Source of the DNA: Lachnospiraceae bacterium
GTDB taxonomy: Bacteria; Bacillota; Clostridia; Lachnospirales; Lachnospiraceae
DNA: 64,000 bases
Direction of reading: 5' to 3'
Assembly: GCA_009911505.1 (NCBI GenBank)
Contig: QXXL01000028.1
Span: forward strand, 1 to 64,000
Position 1 is the stretch's first letter. Every line of letters starts with the position of its first letter. The notes beneath the pieces were generated by a model, which was not told where the DNA came from, did not search any database, and saw nothing but the letters and a program-made list of their open reading frames with translations. Both the position numbers and the translations under genes were made by a program. Shown here in pieces: positions 27,528-36,930 of this stretch.

Positions 27528-28664
27528 TTACTCCTCTCCTGCCTTGCCCGAGCCCTTTGTGTTTGTACCAGGATGATATAATATAGAAGAAATCCCTTCT
27601 AAAATCTGTGCATCTGTAAGCGTTGGGTTGATATAGGCATTGCCGATGGATTCCAGTAAAATAAATTTTACCTTTCCGGCAAGCATTTTTTTATCAGATT
27701 TAGTCGCTGCAAGGATATTCTCTGCAGACAACTCAAATACCTGGATAGGAAGCCCAAAAAGCGTGAGGGTATGCAACAAATTTTCACACTCCCCGTTTGA
27801 AATATGCCCCAGATCACGGGACAGCCGGCATGCAGCCGCCATCCCAACCCCGACACAGTGTCCGTGGAACAGCTTAAAATCCGACAACTTTTCAACTGCA
27901 TGGCCAATGGTATGACCAAAATTTAACAACGCCCTCTCCCCGTTTTCCTTAGGATCGCGTTCCACTACATCCCGTTTAATAAGGCAGCTGTTATAAATCA
28001 TTTCTTCTATTATATCTGGCTGCAATTCCATAATCTTGGTATTGTTTTGCTGCAGCCACAAAAAATAAGATTTAGATTTAATTAATCCATGTTTTAATAT
28101 TTCTCCCATTCCAGATACAAATTGATCTTTTGGAAGCGTATGGAGCAGGGAAAGGTTCATATAGACAAGCTTAGGCTGGTAAAAAGCGCCAACCATATTT
28201 TTATACTGTAAGAAATCAACTCCTGTTTTTCCTCCGATGCTGCTGTCTACCTGGGACAACAAAGTGGTGGGGATTTGGATAAAATCAATTCCCCTTAAAT
28301 AAGTAGCCGCCGTAAAGCCTGTCAAATCCCCAACGACGCCGCCGCCAAAGGCTATTAGTATATCATGGCGGTCAAAATAATGTGTTATTAAATGCTCATA
28401 TAACTTTTGAACCGTATCCAGGTTCTTCTGTGCTTCCCCAGCAGGGAAAGAGAAGGAAGTTACATTGATAAAACATGATTTAATTACATTCTCCAATTCA
28501 TTAAAATGTAAATTTAACAAATTAAAATCCGTTACAATACAGACTTTCCGATCAGTATGGTAACCTAGTCTGCCAAACTCCTCTGGCAATTTTTTATAAT
28601 CCTGTTGTAACAGGATAGAATAACTTGGTTTGCCTTCATAGGAAACCGTAATTGACTTTGGCAT
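27528..28664 (-). CDS. aroB: 3-dehydroquinate synthase
   Basis: The 378-residue protein carries the NAD-binding FGGGVVGDLTGF and IPTTLLSQVDSSIGGKTGV motifs and the metal ligands in LNFGHTIGHAVE and HGHCVGVG. AroB converts DAHP to 3-dehydroquinate in the shikimate pathway. The gene is inserted in a division/envelope cluster (ylmH-aroB-lspA), away from other aro genes. Confidence 0.97.
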   Translation of the reverse strand: MPKSITVSYEGKPSYSILLQQDYKKLPEEFGRLGYHTDRKVCIVTDFNLLNLHFNELENVIKSCFINVTSFSFPAGEAQKNLDTVQKLYEHLITHYFDRHDILIAFGGGVVGDLTGFTAATYLRGIDFIQIPTTLLSQVDSSIGGKTGVDFLQYKNMVGAFYQPKLVYMNLSLLHTLPKDQFVSGMGEILKHGLIKSKSYFLWLQQNNTKIMELQPDIIEEMIYNSCLIKRDVVERDPKENGERALLNFGHTIGHAVEKLSDFKLFHGHCVGVGMAAACRLSRDLGHISNGECENLLHTLTLFGLPIQVFELSAENILAATKSDKKMLAGKVKFILLESIGNAYINPTLTDAQILEGISSILYHPGTNTKGSGKAGEE

Positions 28665-28678
28665 AAAAAACTCCTCTG

Positions 28679-29464
28679 TTAAATATATTTGTTCAAAGCA
28701 ACTTTCATACGTCCTTTGCGCGTTTCCCCATCACTTCCCAGGTAAGTATATTTTCCGAAACCGCGGATGGAAAGTACATCGCCTTCTTTACACTGACAGG
28801 CATTGGAGCTGGCTGTACGGCCATTAATAAATACTTTTTGCGACCGGATTAGCGCAGCGCTTTTATCACGGGACAATTTGGTGAGGAATGCGACCAGGTT
28901 GTCCAAGCGGCAGGAAGACACAATCCCTTCTACCATTTCAAACTCCTGGCGGATATGGTAGGAACCCTCTTCTGCAATCTCTCCTGTCACTGCTGTATGG
29001 CGGATCTGCGAAAGGGACTGCAAAATATAATCTGAAATTCCTTCTTCGCAAAAGATATAATATGACTGCCCATCCTGCTTGATATCGCCAACCCTTGAGC
29101 GGTCAATTCCAAGCCCCATCAGGGAGCCAAGTACATCCCGGTGGGAAAGCTCCTCAGCGAATTTGGGATGGGAAGGGCAGACATGCAGGCATGCTATTGG
29201 AAAACAAACAGCGTGCGTATCAGACGGATCGCAATCCATGATATAAGAAAGAGCATCAGGGATAAAAGCTATCATCTGACGCTCTGCAAATTCATATCCG
29301 CCGAACAATTGAAATGCTGTTTGAAGTTCAGGAAGGATCTGATGGAATAAATTTATCTCGTTAAGGTTTAAAAAATTACTGAAAGTAACGCTTCCTTTGC
29401 GGTCTGCAAGCCTTGACAAGTCTACAAAACGTTTTTTGATAAGTATATCTTCTGTTTGATCCAT
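28679..29464 (-). CDS. ylmH: YlmH S4-domain RNA-binding protein
   Basis: The 261-residue protein resembles YlmH, with a central RNA-binding-like fold and a C-terminal S4 domain (SRDKSAALIRSQKVFINGR). YlmH has been linked to cell division and, more recently, to rescue of stalled 50S-nascent-chain complexes in Firmicutes. It sits between sepF and aroB; ylmG and divIVA, which flank it in Bacillus, are absent here. Confidence 0.9.
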   Translation of the reverse strand: MDQTEDILIKKRFVDLSRLADRKGSVTFSNFLNLNEINLFHQILPELQTAFQLFGGYEFAERQMIAFIPDALSYIMDCDPSDTHAVCFPIACLHVCPSHPKFAEELSHRDVLGSLMGLGIDRSRVGDIKQDGQSYYIFCEEGISDYILQSLSQIRHTAVTGEIAEEGSYHIRQEFEMVEGIVSSCRLDNLVAFLTKLSRDKSAALIRSQKVFINGRTASSNACQCKEGDVLSIRGFGKYTYLGSDGETRKGRMKVALNKYI

Positions 29465-29473
29465 AGCTTCTCC

Positions 29474-30004
29474 TTAAAATTCCGTATGGAAGTCAGAAAA
29501 ATGAAGCGGGCCTTCCTCACTTGCCAGATTGTCCAGAAAATCTCCTGAAATGTCTACGGAAGACGGTGAAATCATAATTATGTAATTCGTAATCTTCTGT
29601 AAATTGCCGTTGATTGCATAGCAGGAGCCGGCCGCAAAATCAATAATGCGCTGTGCAACTGCGATATCTAACCCTTCTACATTTAACACAACCGGACGGT
29701 TAGATAAAAGGGTATCGGTAATTTCCCTAGTGTCGTCTACGGTTCTCGGTTTAATTACGCAAATCTCCATACCATTCGCCTCGATTTTCTTTGATCGCAT
29801 CTGTGTAATCTTCCCTTTACTGTCACTTTGCTTTTTGGAGGGAGGTGTGTCGTTCTCAGGACGCTTCCGTTCTTTCTGGGAAGGCATTCGTTTTATTTTC
29901 TCTTCTGGTTCATCATAAAAATCTTCGCCTTCATCATCGTAATCATCATCTACTTCTTCCGAATTCAAACGCATGGCGTCTAAAAATTTGTCAAGTACTC
30001 CCAT
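29474..30004 (-). CDS. sepF: Cell division protein SepF
   Basis: The 176-residue protein has an N-terminal amphipathic start (MGVLDKFLDAMRL), an acidic then basic low-complexity linker (about 15-70), and the C-terminal SepF core (NRPVVLNVEGLD, RIIDFAAGSCYAINGNLQKI). SepF binds membranes and tethers FtsZ at the septum. It is ten bases before ylmH in a yggS-sepF-ylmH run. Confidence 0.96.
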   Translation of the reverse strand: MGVLDKFLDAMRLNSEEVDDDYDDEGEDFYDEPEEKIKRMPSQKERKRPENDTPPSKKQSDSKGKITQMRSKKIEANGMEICVIKPRTVDDTREITDTLLSNRPVVLNVEGLDIAVAQRIIDFAAGSCYAINGNLQKITNYIIMISPSSVDISGDFLDNLASEEGPLHFSDFHTEF

Positions 30005-30033
30005 GAAATATGAAATCTCCTAACTGTTTATTC

Positions 30034-30735
30034 TTATTTTGCATTTGCTGCGTAAGTCCTGGCGCCAAAAATGCCTGTCCCAACGCGTACAATCGTAGCG
30101 CCCTCTTCTATCGCAACGGTATAATCCCCCGTCATGCCCATAGATAAAACGCCCATAGATACATTATCAATGTTTTCTCTGGCAATGTCAACAGATAATT
30201 CCCTGATTTTTTGGAAATAATGCCTGTTATCTTCTGCATTTTCCACATATGGTGCAACTGCCATAAGCCCCTTAACGCGCAAATTGTCCAATTTTGAAAT
30301 TTCTTCTGCAAGCTGCATCGTTTCTTCTGCGTCAACCCCAAATTTAGTGGCTTCCCCTGCAATATTAACTTCAATTAAGATCGGGACAATGCGTTTTATC
30401 TTCTTGGCATGGATATTGATCTCTTCCGCCAGCCGGTAAGTATCCACCGAATGGATCAAAGCAACATCCCTGATAATATGCTTTACTTTGTTCCGTTGCA
30501 GGTGGCCAATCATGTGCCAGCGGATATCAGACGGAAGCGATTCCCGTTTTTCACAAATTTCCTGTACCTTATTCTCGCCAAAATCCCGTACGCCTATGCC
30601 ATATGCTTCAGAGAGCACGGATACAGGCTTCGTCTTACTGACAGCGACTAAAGTTACTTCTTCCCGTTTACGCCCTGCCTTTTCACAGGCGAGGGCAATG
30701 TTTTCTTCTACTTGCTGTAAATTTTTGGATAACAT
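30034..30735 (-). CDS. yggS: YggS/YlmE-family PLP homeostasis protein
   Basis: The 233-residue protein has the PLP-binding lysine in TLVAVSKTKPV (about residue 36) and the conserved FGENKVQE and IRWHMIGHLQRNK motifs. It is the full length of the PLPBP family, which binds pyridoxal phosphate without enzymatic activity and balances B6 vitamers and amino-acid pools. The association with sepF is conserved. Confidence 0.95.
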   Translation of the reverse strand: MLSKNLQQVEENIALACEKAGRKREEVTLVAVSKTKPVSVLSEAYGIGVRDFGENKVQEICEKRESLPSDIRWHMIGHLQRNKVKHIIRDVALIHSVDTYRLAEEINIHAKKIKRIVPILIEVNIAGEATKFGVDAEETMQLAEEISKLDNLRVKGLMAVAPYVENAEDNRHYFQKIRELSVDIARENIDNVSMGVLSMGMTGDYTVAIEEGATIVRVGTGIFGARTYAANAK

Positions 30736-30761
30736 ATTATCTCTTCCTTTCCAGGGTATTT

Positions 30762-32150
30762 TTAATCGTGAATCAGGGCGTTCTCTGCAATAGAACTTCC
30801 ATCGAGCGCAATATGGTCATACATATTCACGCCATATTTTGTGCCGCTGCGTATAATCGAATACTCTTCATTCTGGTAAATTACATCTATATCGCGGAAT
30901 ACCGCGTAGCCTTTGTTAATACAGTAAATCCCGTCCAAGCTGGCGGTTTTATGTACAGTGTAAGTCTCCTTTGAATTCGGTTTTAAAATAACATCTCCAT
31001 CTTTTAAATTTTCACTATCTACATAATAATCGTATTCGGTGGAAAAGTATATCGTCTGGGCGGCAAATGTATCTGTATGCTCACCGTTTTTATCTGTGCG
31101 GCGGATCATGACACCCTCTGTGTTGGAGTTGTCCCCCTTTTGGAAATAGGTCATCGGGACAGTAAAAAAATCTTTTTTTGTAATGGCGGAATTAGGGATT
31201 TTAAGCCCCTGCTCTTCCGTAAGCAATAGCTCCACTTCAATAAAACGATCTGCCGCAAACCGTACCATCGAATTCTCCAAGCCAAGCACAATCAGGCTCA
31301 TCCCATCCTTTTCCTGGATGTTTACCGTTGCCCGGACAACCGTATCATCTTTTTTAAACTTAATGCGCACTGTTTTGGCATCTGCGAGCTGTTTAATGGT
31401 GTCATTTCTTGCGGGGATTACGATATGCCAGTCTTCATCTGTGATCAACTTACAAGCAGGCTCTCCGGCATTTATGGAGGCCTTTTCTTTTAAATTCATT
31501 TTCTGGTAGGCTGTTTCGTCAAACATTTCTTCTGTGACATCCTTTGGCCGGACTGATTCAAATCCATCCGTATAATAAACCACGACCCCAGCCTTGCCTG
31601 CGCGTTCCATATGGAATGTGGTATTTTGTGCAGCCGATATGGCATCTATAATGGAAGAGAGGGCTCCGATGCTGGTTACCTCCGCAAGCTCGGCATTTAA
31701 ATCGGATTTCATAGAATAAACCTCATAAAAAGCTTCTGGACGGTATCCGCCCGAATACTCTGAGACCTTATTCTGTATTTTATCCAGGCTCTCCTCATCA
31801 AGTGAAGAGACATCCTCCCTGGCCGCATTGATTTGTTTGGCGATTGCGCCGTCTTCATCTACACTGTAAACGATACTGTTTGCCCCTGCCCTCGAAGCAT
31901 CTTTGATGTAATAATTGATTTGCCCTGCATAGGCGGATGTAATCACTTCCTCCTTGCGCAGTGCAAGCCCGGTATAAGTATTGTTCACCGCAATGCTGCC
32001 CGGAACCACCTCATAAACAGAAATATGCGCAGAAGTAAAATAAGAATACACGTAAAACATCATATAAAAACATATAATTCCAAATACTACCAACCCAATA
32101 TTAATATGGACTGGCCTTCTATACCGGACTACTTTTTTGCTTTTTGCCAC
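30762..32150 (-). CDS. HlyD-like membrane fusion protein
   Basis: This 462-residue protein has a short basic cytoplasmic start, one membrane segment (about 17-37) and an extracytoplasmic part with HlyD-type features: a lipoyl/beta-barrel-like start near residue 40, a helical middle (about 85-165) and a barrel-like C-terminal half. Members of this clostridial family adjoin yggS-sepF and are annotated as efflux periplasmic adaptors, but no transporter ATPase or permease is next to it. A role in envelope assembly or division is inferred from context only. Confidence 0.7.
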   Translation of the reverse strand: MAKSKKVVRYRRPVHINIGLVVFGIICFYMMFYVYSYFTSAHISVYEVVPGSIAVNNTYTGLALRKEEVITSAYAGQINYYIKDASRAGANSIVYSVDEDGAIAKQINAAREDVSSLDEESLDKIQNKVSEYSGGYRPEAFYEVYSMKSDLNAELAEVTSIGALSSIIDAISAAQNTTFHMERAGKAGVVVYYTDGFESVRPKDVTEEMFDETAYQKMNLKEKASINAGEPACKLITDEDWHIVIPARNDTIKQLADAKTVRIKFKKDDTVVRATVNIQEKDGMSLIVLGLENSMVRFAADRFIEVELLLTEEQGLKIPNSAITKKDFFTVPMTYFQKGDNSNTEGVMIRRTDKNGEHTDTFAAQTIYFSTEYDYYVDSENLKDGDVILKPNSKETYTVHKTASLDGIYCINKGYAVFRDIDVIYQNEEYSIIRSGTKYGVNMYDHIALDGSSIAENALIHD

Positions 32151-32292
32151 TCTCCTACCGCCTTTTTTGTTTTTTGTAGCCTTCCAATACGCTTTAGCTT
32201 GTATTCTATCATTTTTAAATCAAGAAAACAATCATTCTTTGTGTATAAAGTGTGAAAAAAACGGAATACTAATGAAAAAGGAGGTATTACCT

Positions 32293-32505
32293 ATGGGTTC
32301 AAAATCTTTGGATTATATATTATTGACGGTAGTTATCATCGGCGCTATTAACTGGGGCCTGATAGGCTTTTTCCGTTTTGATCTGGTGGCATTTTTATTT
32401 GGGAATATGACCTGGCTGTCAAGGATCGTTTACGCATTGGTAGGAATTGGCGGTTTATATTTATTAAGCGTATACGGCAGAATCCGGAGCATTGAGCAGG
32501 CGTAA
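32293..32505 (+). CDS. DUF378 small membrane protein
   Basis: This 70-residue protein has two hydrophobic segments and the DUF378 pattern LDYILLTVVIIGAINWGLIG near the start and YALVGIGGLYLL near the end. The family has no known function. GGAGG (about 32280-32284) eight bases before the ATG fixes the start; the longer open frame from 32137 lies across the promoter region of the divergent HlyD-like gene. Confidence 0.85.
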   Translation: MGSKSLDYILLTVVIIGAINWGLIGFFRFDLVAFLFGNMTWLSRIVYALVGIGGLYLLSVYGRIRSIEQA

Positions 32506-32517
32506 ACCGTAAAAAAA

Positions 32518-32555
32518 GCCTTCAGGGCTGCGGTATGTCCACAATCCTGAAGGCT
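32518..32555 (-). terminator. Terminator of the frameshifted P-loop gene (possibly bidirectional)
   Basis: AGCCTTCAGG (32518-32527) and CCTGAAGGCT (32546-32555) form a perfect 10-bp stem. On the minus strand it is followed by TTTTTTT, so it terminates minus-strand transcripts well; it also lies 13 bases after the DUF378 stop, with a poorer tail in that direction. Confidence 0.85.
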
Positions 32556-32570
32556 GTAAAAATTGTATGT

Positions 32571-32989
32571 TTACAGGGAAAGAATCACCTTCGCCTTTGC
32601 GCATTCCGGAAGCTCGGCTTCGTTCTTGGATACGCTAAGGACAGTTTTTACGTGATATTTTTCGCTGATAATGTCTAACTTTTCAATCGCATGACGGATT
32701 TCGTCATCTTTCATATTGGCAATCGTAAGGAAGCTGTCTAAATACAATTCTTCTAAGTCTTATCCTGTGATACTATCCCGCAGATAAAGCCCATAAACTC
32801 ATCGCAATTAGTAATCGGGTAGTCCATTACATTGACGAGACGTACTTTATTGCTCAGTTCATACATATGTTTCTGGCTCTTGTCAAGATATACAATATTC
32901 CCATTGGCTGCCCCAACGGCGGCATTCGCTTTTTCTAATAGATACTTTGTTTTTCCCTTTCCTTTTTCACCTGCAATAATTTGAACCAT
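32571..32989 (-). pseudogene. P-loop ATP-binding protein with a single-base frameshift
   Basis: From ATG 32987-32989 (preceded by AGGAGGAG) the frame encodes MVQIIAGEKGKGKTKYL with a Walker-A-like GEKGKGKT, then stops at 32753 after SQDKT. In the next frame the sequence continues without a gap as DLEELYLDSFLTIANMKDD through to KVILSL and a stop at 32571. Adding one base near 32759 restores one frame of about 139 residues, the usual length of this Lachnospiraceae family, sometimes labelled PilT-like. Either a true inactivating deletion or a sequencing error. Its function is unknown. Confidence 0.75.
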
Positions 32990-33088
32990 GGCAATCTCCT
33001 CCTGTTTTCTGTCTATTTGAGAAATAGTCAATTCCTCTATGAATTATATTATATTAGTAATTGCGTGAAAATTCAACCATAAATCCTA

Positions 33089-34411
33089 TTATTTTTGCAT
33101 CTGGATGGAAGGGATTGTCTTTTTTACCATAGGCACTTGCCCTGCCGCTTCTGCAGTAATATTGTAAGCTTCCTGTACCATCTTCACAGCAGCTTCCCCT
33201 TTTGCCCTGTCATTTGCATAAACGGTTGCAATATGCCCTTTGGCCTCAGTAAAGCCGCCCCGTTTTTTCATCAGGTATATACCTACAGAAAGGTCGATGG
33301 TACTCTCCTTTGTTTCCCGGCCCCCTCCAAGCATCATACATGCCGTTCCTATATCTTGGGCGTCTATGCTTTTTATATAACCAGCCTGGGGGGCATATAC
33401 TGGCATTTCATAAGCGGTTTTGGGGAATTTTACGGTATCCCAGACATAAGAAGCGTCCCCTCCCTGTGCTGCGACAAAATCTGCAAATTTTTGTTTGGCT
33501 GCGCCAGATGTGATACACCTTTGCATCATCTGCTGTGCCTCTCGCCCGGTTTGAGCCTTACCGGCAAGTACCAGGATTTTACTGCCCAATGCATATACGA
33601 CCTCCATGAAATCCTTCGGGCCGTTGCCCGAAAGGGCCTCTATGGCTTCGATAACTTCAAGGGAGTTGCCTACAGCATTGCCCAGTGGCTCATCCATATC
33701 GGTAATGACTGCCGCTGTCTTTTTGCCGGCCATCGTACCTATGCGCACCATAATCTCCGCCAGCTTTTGGGCGTCCTCCAATGTTTTCATAAATGCGCCA
33801 GATCCCGTTTTTACATCCAATACAATAATATCGCTGCCCGACGCCAGCTTCTTGCTCATAATACTGCCTGCAATTAAAGACATCTGGTCTACCGTTGCCG
33901 TTACATCGCGCAAGGCATACAGCTTCTTATCGGCGGGCGCCAAATTGGCCGTCTGTGCGGCTATCGCAAGTTTTATAGTATTGACGTTTTTTATAAATTT
34001 TTCTTCGCTGAGGGCTGTCGTAAAGCCCGGGAAACATTCCAGCTTGTCAATGGTGCCCCCTGTAAATCCAAGCCCCCTGCCAGACATTTTGGCCATTGGC
34101 ACGCCAAGGGCTGCGATAATAGGCGCAAGGGAAAGCGTTGTTTTATCTCCGACACCCCCAGTACTGTGCTTGTCTGCCGTAACCCCTTCTATCCCGGAAA
34201 GGTTAAGGCAATCACCGCTGTCTTTCATGGCAAGGGTGAGATCCAAAGTTTCTCTGTCGTTAAGCCCGGTAAAACAAATCGCCATAGTCATGGCAGACAT
34301 CTGGTAATCCGGGATTTCATCTTTTGTGTAGGAAAAGATCATCCAGCGGATTTCTTCCGTAGACAGTTCCTGCCCGTTTTTTTTCTTTTCAATCAGATCG
34401 TACATCCGCAT
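33089..34411 (-). CDS. pdp: Pyrimidine-nucleoside phosphorylase
   Basis: The 440-residue protein has the thymidine/pyrimidine phosphorylase signatures KHSTGGVGDKTTL and MSGRGLGFTGGTIDKLE and the anthranilate-phosphoribosyltransferase-like fold. It cleaves uridine, thymidine or deoxyuridine with phosphate into base and (deoxy)ribose-1-phosphate. It lies six bases after the DRE-TIM aldolase gene. A deoC gene occurs at 60922 in the same window but not in this operon. Confidence 0.95.
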   Translation of the reverse strand: MRMYDLIEKKKNGQELSTEEIRWMIFSYTKDEIPDYQMSAMTMAICFTGLNDRETLDLTLAMKDSGDCLNLSGIEGVTADKHSTGGVGDKTTLSLAPIIAALGVPMAKMSGRGLGFTGGTIDKLECFPGFTTALSEEKFIKNVNTIKLAIAAQTANLAPADKKLYALRDVTATVDQMSLIAGSIMSKKLASGSDIIVLDVKTGSGAFMKTLEDAQKLAEIMVRIGTMAGKKTAAVITDMDEPLGNAVGNSLEVIEAIEALSGNGPKDFMEVVYALGSKILVLAGKAQTGREAQQMMQRCITSGAAKQKFADFVAAQGGDASYVWDTVKFPKTAYEMPVYAPQAGYIKSIDAQDIGTACMMLGGGRETKESTIDLSVGIYLMKKRGGFTEAKGHIATVYANDRAKGEAAVKMVQEAYNITAEAAGQVPMVKKTIPSIQMQK

Positions 34412-34416
34412 AGGCT

Positions 34417-35391
34417 TTAATCCTGTTCCACAATTTCTTTGTAAAATTCGTAATAATCAGTCCTGTTCTCTTTTGTAAACTGGATGGCGCTCCTCGGATG
34501 CCTGTTTAAAACCCCGGTCATCAAATACTGCAGATCATAGCCCCATACAACACCATCCTTGCGCAGCTTACCCATATGCTTATCAACGAATTTGAGCACT
34601 GGCGCTATTTTGTATTTCGGATTCCGTAAAAACCCCAAAAGCAGCTCCATCGCGCAGTTTCCAGCGCCGCGGCCCATACCAGAGTAAGTACCGTCAAGCC
34701 AGTCTACGCCGTCCCCAACAGCTTCTATAGTATTGGCAAATGCAAGCTGCTGGTTATTGTGTGCATGGATACCGATTTTTTTATTGTATTTTGCTGCAAA
34801 ATTCATATAAATATCTGTAATACGCGCAATCTGCTCTGGGTAGAGCGCACCATAGCTGTCTACAATATAAAATACATCAACCGGCGTCTGCCCTAAAATA
34901 TCAAGCGCTACCGCAAGATCAGTTTCCTGTGTATTAGAAATTGCCATAATATTGCAGCTTACCTCATAGCCTTTATTAGCAGCATCTTCAATCATGTGCA
35001 CAGCTGTAGGGATAGTGTTTAAGTATGTTGCCACACGAATTAAGTCAATTGGGCTGTCAACCCGGTTTATAATGTCAGTCTTATAGTCGCACCGGCCGAC
35101 GTCCGCCATCACAGCAATTTTTAAATCTGTATCATTATCGCCTACAATAGTGCGGATGTCTTCATCTTTACAAAACTTCCATTTGCCATATTTGTCCTCC
35201 TCAAACATTTCCCTGGAGGCCTTATAGCCAAATTCCATATAGTCAACGCCTGCTTTGACATTTGCGCGGTAGAGGTCCTTTGCAAATTCATCTGTAAAAT
35301 AAAACTCATTGACTAAGCCGCCATCCCGTAAGGTAGCGTCTACAACACGGACATCAGAACGGTAGTCCATTAATTTGGATATTTCTTTCAT
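34417..35391 (-). CDS. DRE-TIM aldolase (HMGL-like) of unknown specificity
   Basis: The 324-residue protein has the DRE-TIM metallolyase signature VVDATLRDGG near residue 17, and GIHAHNNQQLAFAN supplies the metal-binding histidines. It resembles 4-hydroxy-2-oxovalerate aldolases, but no meta-cleavage or acetaldehyde dehydrogenase genes are near; homologues in Clostridia are named aldolase catalytic-domain proteins. It probably shares a transcript with the downstream nucleoside phosphorylase. Confidence 0.8.
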   Translation of the reverse strand: MKEISKLMDYRSDVRVVDATLRDGGLVNEFYFTDEFAKDLYRANVKAGVDYMEFGYKASREMFEEDKYGKWKFCKDEDIRTIVGDNDTDLKIAVMADVGRCDYKTDIINRVDSPIDLIRVATYLNTIPTAVHMIEDAANKGYEVSCNIMAISNTQETDLAVALDILGQTPVDVFYIVDSYGALYPEQIARITDIYMNFAAKYNKKIGIHAHNNQQLAFANTIEAVGDGVDWLDGTYSGMGRGAGNCAMELLLGFLRNPKYKIAPVLKFVDKHMGKLRKDGVVWGYDLQYLMTGVLNRHPRSAIQFTKENRTDYYEFYKEIVEQD

Positions 35392-35634
35392 AATTTGGTT
35401 CTCCTGTCTGTTTTATTATTGTACTTGGATCCCGTCCATTATACGATGTAGCTGGTTATACGTCAATCCATTCATTCTAACTTTTACTATTCTAACATCC
35501 CATTAACCCGGGGGGTTGACAGTTGAATGATAGAAAAAACACTTGCAGACTGCATAATACCTGCTTTTTTTGGTCTATTTTTTAGTTTTATTCTATTGTA
35601 TTTTATTGTAGTGTATTGTAAAAAATTAGGAAAG

Positions 35635-35767
35635 GGGGCTCTTCTATTAAGAGTTACTACATCAAAATCCAAAAATACTGAATCGTTTTATTTTTCAAAA
35701 GGCTATATCAATGATAAAGGAGTAAGTACTTCTGTTATCGTCCGCAAGCTCGGAACTTTGAAAGTAA
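35635..35767 (+). pseudogene. IS1634-type transposase N-terminal fragment
   Basis: The frame reading LLRVTTSKSKNTESFYF, then GYINDKGVSTSVIVRKLGTLK, matches the first 40 residues of IS1634-family transposases. The initiator codon appears mutated and the similarity ends abruptly at about 35767, six bases before the queF stop codon. No catalytic part and no terminal repeats remain. The preceding AT-rich stretch (35510-35634) may belong to the same element; it holds no other gene. Confidence 0.65.
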
Positions 35768-35772
35768 ATCTG

Positions 35773-36243
35773 TTATCGGTTATCTACTTTTTCGGGATAC
35801 ATGTCATGATGGGCGAGACGGTCATAAGCCATCTCCTCCCATTTTGTCCCTTTCTTCCCGTAATTACAGTACGGATCAATCGAAATCCCTCCTCTTGGAA
35901 GGAATTTCCCCCAGACTTCAATATACTTCGGTTGCATAAGATTTATCAAATCTTTCATAATCTTATTGCAGCAGTCCTCATGAAAATCTCCATGATTCCT
36001 GTAAGAAAAGAGATACAGTTTTAGGGATTTGCTCTCAACCATTTTTTTATCCGGGACATAAGATATGTAGATCGTCGCAAAATCCGGCTGTCCCGTAATC
36101 GGACAGAGAGATGTAAACTCCGGACAATTGAATTTCACGAAATAGTCATTGTCCATATGTTTATTTTCAAAACTTTCAAGTACCTCCGGCGCATAATCCA
36201 TTTGGTATTTTGTCTGTTTTCCAAGTGCATGTAATTTAGACAT
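35773..36243 (-). CDS. queF: NADPH-dependent preQ0 reductase QueF
   Basis: The 156-residue protein has the catalytic cysteine in [11 protein letters not shown] and the QueF motif [10 protein letters not shown], with HGDFHEDCC downstream. It reduces the nitrile of preQ0 to preQ1, the last free-base step before queuosine insertion into tRNA. It is the short (unimodular) type, matching QueC and the YhhQ transporter in the same operon. No gap separates it from yhhQ. Its 3' end abuts a transposase fragment. Confidence 0.97.
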   Translation of the reverse strand: MSKLHALGKQTKYQMDYAPEVLESFENKHMDNDYFVKFNCPEFTSLCPITGQPDFATIYISYVPDKKMVESKSLKLYLFSYRNHGDFHEDCCNKIMKDLINLMQPKYIEVWGKFLPRGGISIDPYCNYGKKGTKWEEMAYDRLAHHDMYPEKVDNR

Positions 36244-36930
36244 TTAATGTTCCTCCTTCACTTTAAACTTTCTTGCCAGATATACGAAAGGCGTATCGCA
36301 GAAAGCAACAATTGCCTTAAACAGATACGTTGTAAGCAGAATGCTCACAAACACCTCCGTGTCATACACACCCCAGAAAGCGGCAAACGTAAACACCAGC
36401 GTATCCACAGCCTGGGAAGTCAGAGTCGAACCACAGTTCCGAAGCCATAACCTTCCCTCATTGTCGCCCGTTTTTTTCCAGATGAAATGATAAAGCGAAA
36501 CATCTATCGTCTGTGAGCAGATATATCCCAGTGTGCTTCCTAAAACCACTCTCGGTACAAAACCGAACAGCATCGTCATCGGCTCATTCATGATATCGTT
36601 TGCATTCGGGACAAACCTGAGCAGCCCCTGTGTTCCCACCAGAAAAATAATGGTTGTAAACAGACCGATGTAGACTGCTTTCTGCGCCGCTTTCTTTCCA
36701 TACTTTTCAGACAGGATATCCGTCACCAGAAAACTTGCCGCATAAAGCGTATTCCCCGCAGTGGTCGAAAGCCCAAAAATATCCACATTTTTGCACACCT
36801 GTATATTGGCAAGAATCGCTGAAATTGCCGTAAACACATACAGCCCTGTCTTTCCAAACATTTTGTAGGCAATCACTACCGAAAAAAGATAAAAACCAAT
36901 TGAAAGTATAAACAAAACAGAATTTGTCAT
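36244..36930 (-). CDS. yhhQ: Queuosine precursor transporter (YhhQ/QueT-like)
   Basis: The 228-residue protein has six hydrophobic segments and the family motif FLVTDILSEKYGKKAA. YhhQ-family proteins take up queuosine precursors such as preQ0 and preQ1. The position between queC and queF, behind a preQ1 riboswitch, supports this. Its ATG overlaps the queC stop by four bases. Confidence 0.95.
   Translation of the reverse strand: MTNSVLFILSIGFYLFSVVIAYKMFGKTGLYVFTAISAILANIQVCKNVDIFGLSTTAGNTLYAASFLVTDILSEKYGKKAAQKAVYIGLFTTIIFLVGTQGLLRFVPNANDIMNEPMTMLFGFVPRVVLGSTLGYICSQTIDVSLYHFIWKKTGDNEGRLWLRNCGSTLTSQAVDTLVFTFAAFWGVYDTEVFVSILLTTYLFKAIVAFCDTPFVYLARKFKVKEEH

Noticed and set aside
35527-36024. A 165-codon plus-strand frame across the queF region.
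   Set aside because: Its middle is the transposase fragment already listed, and the remainder is antisense to queF.
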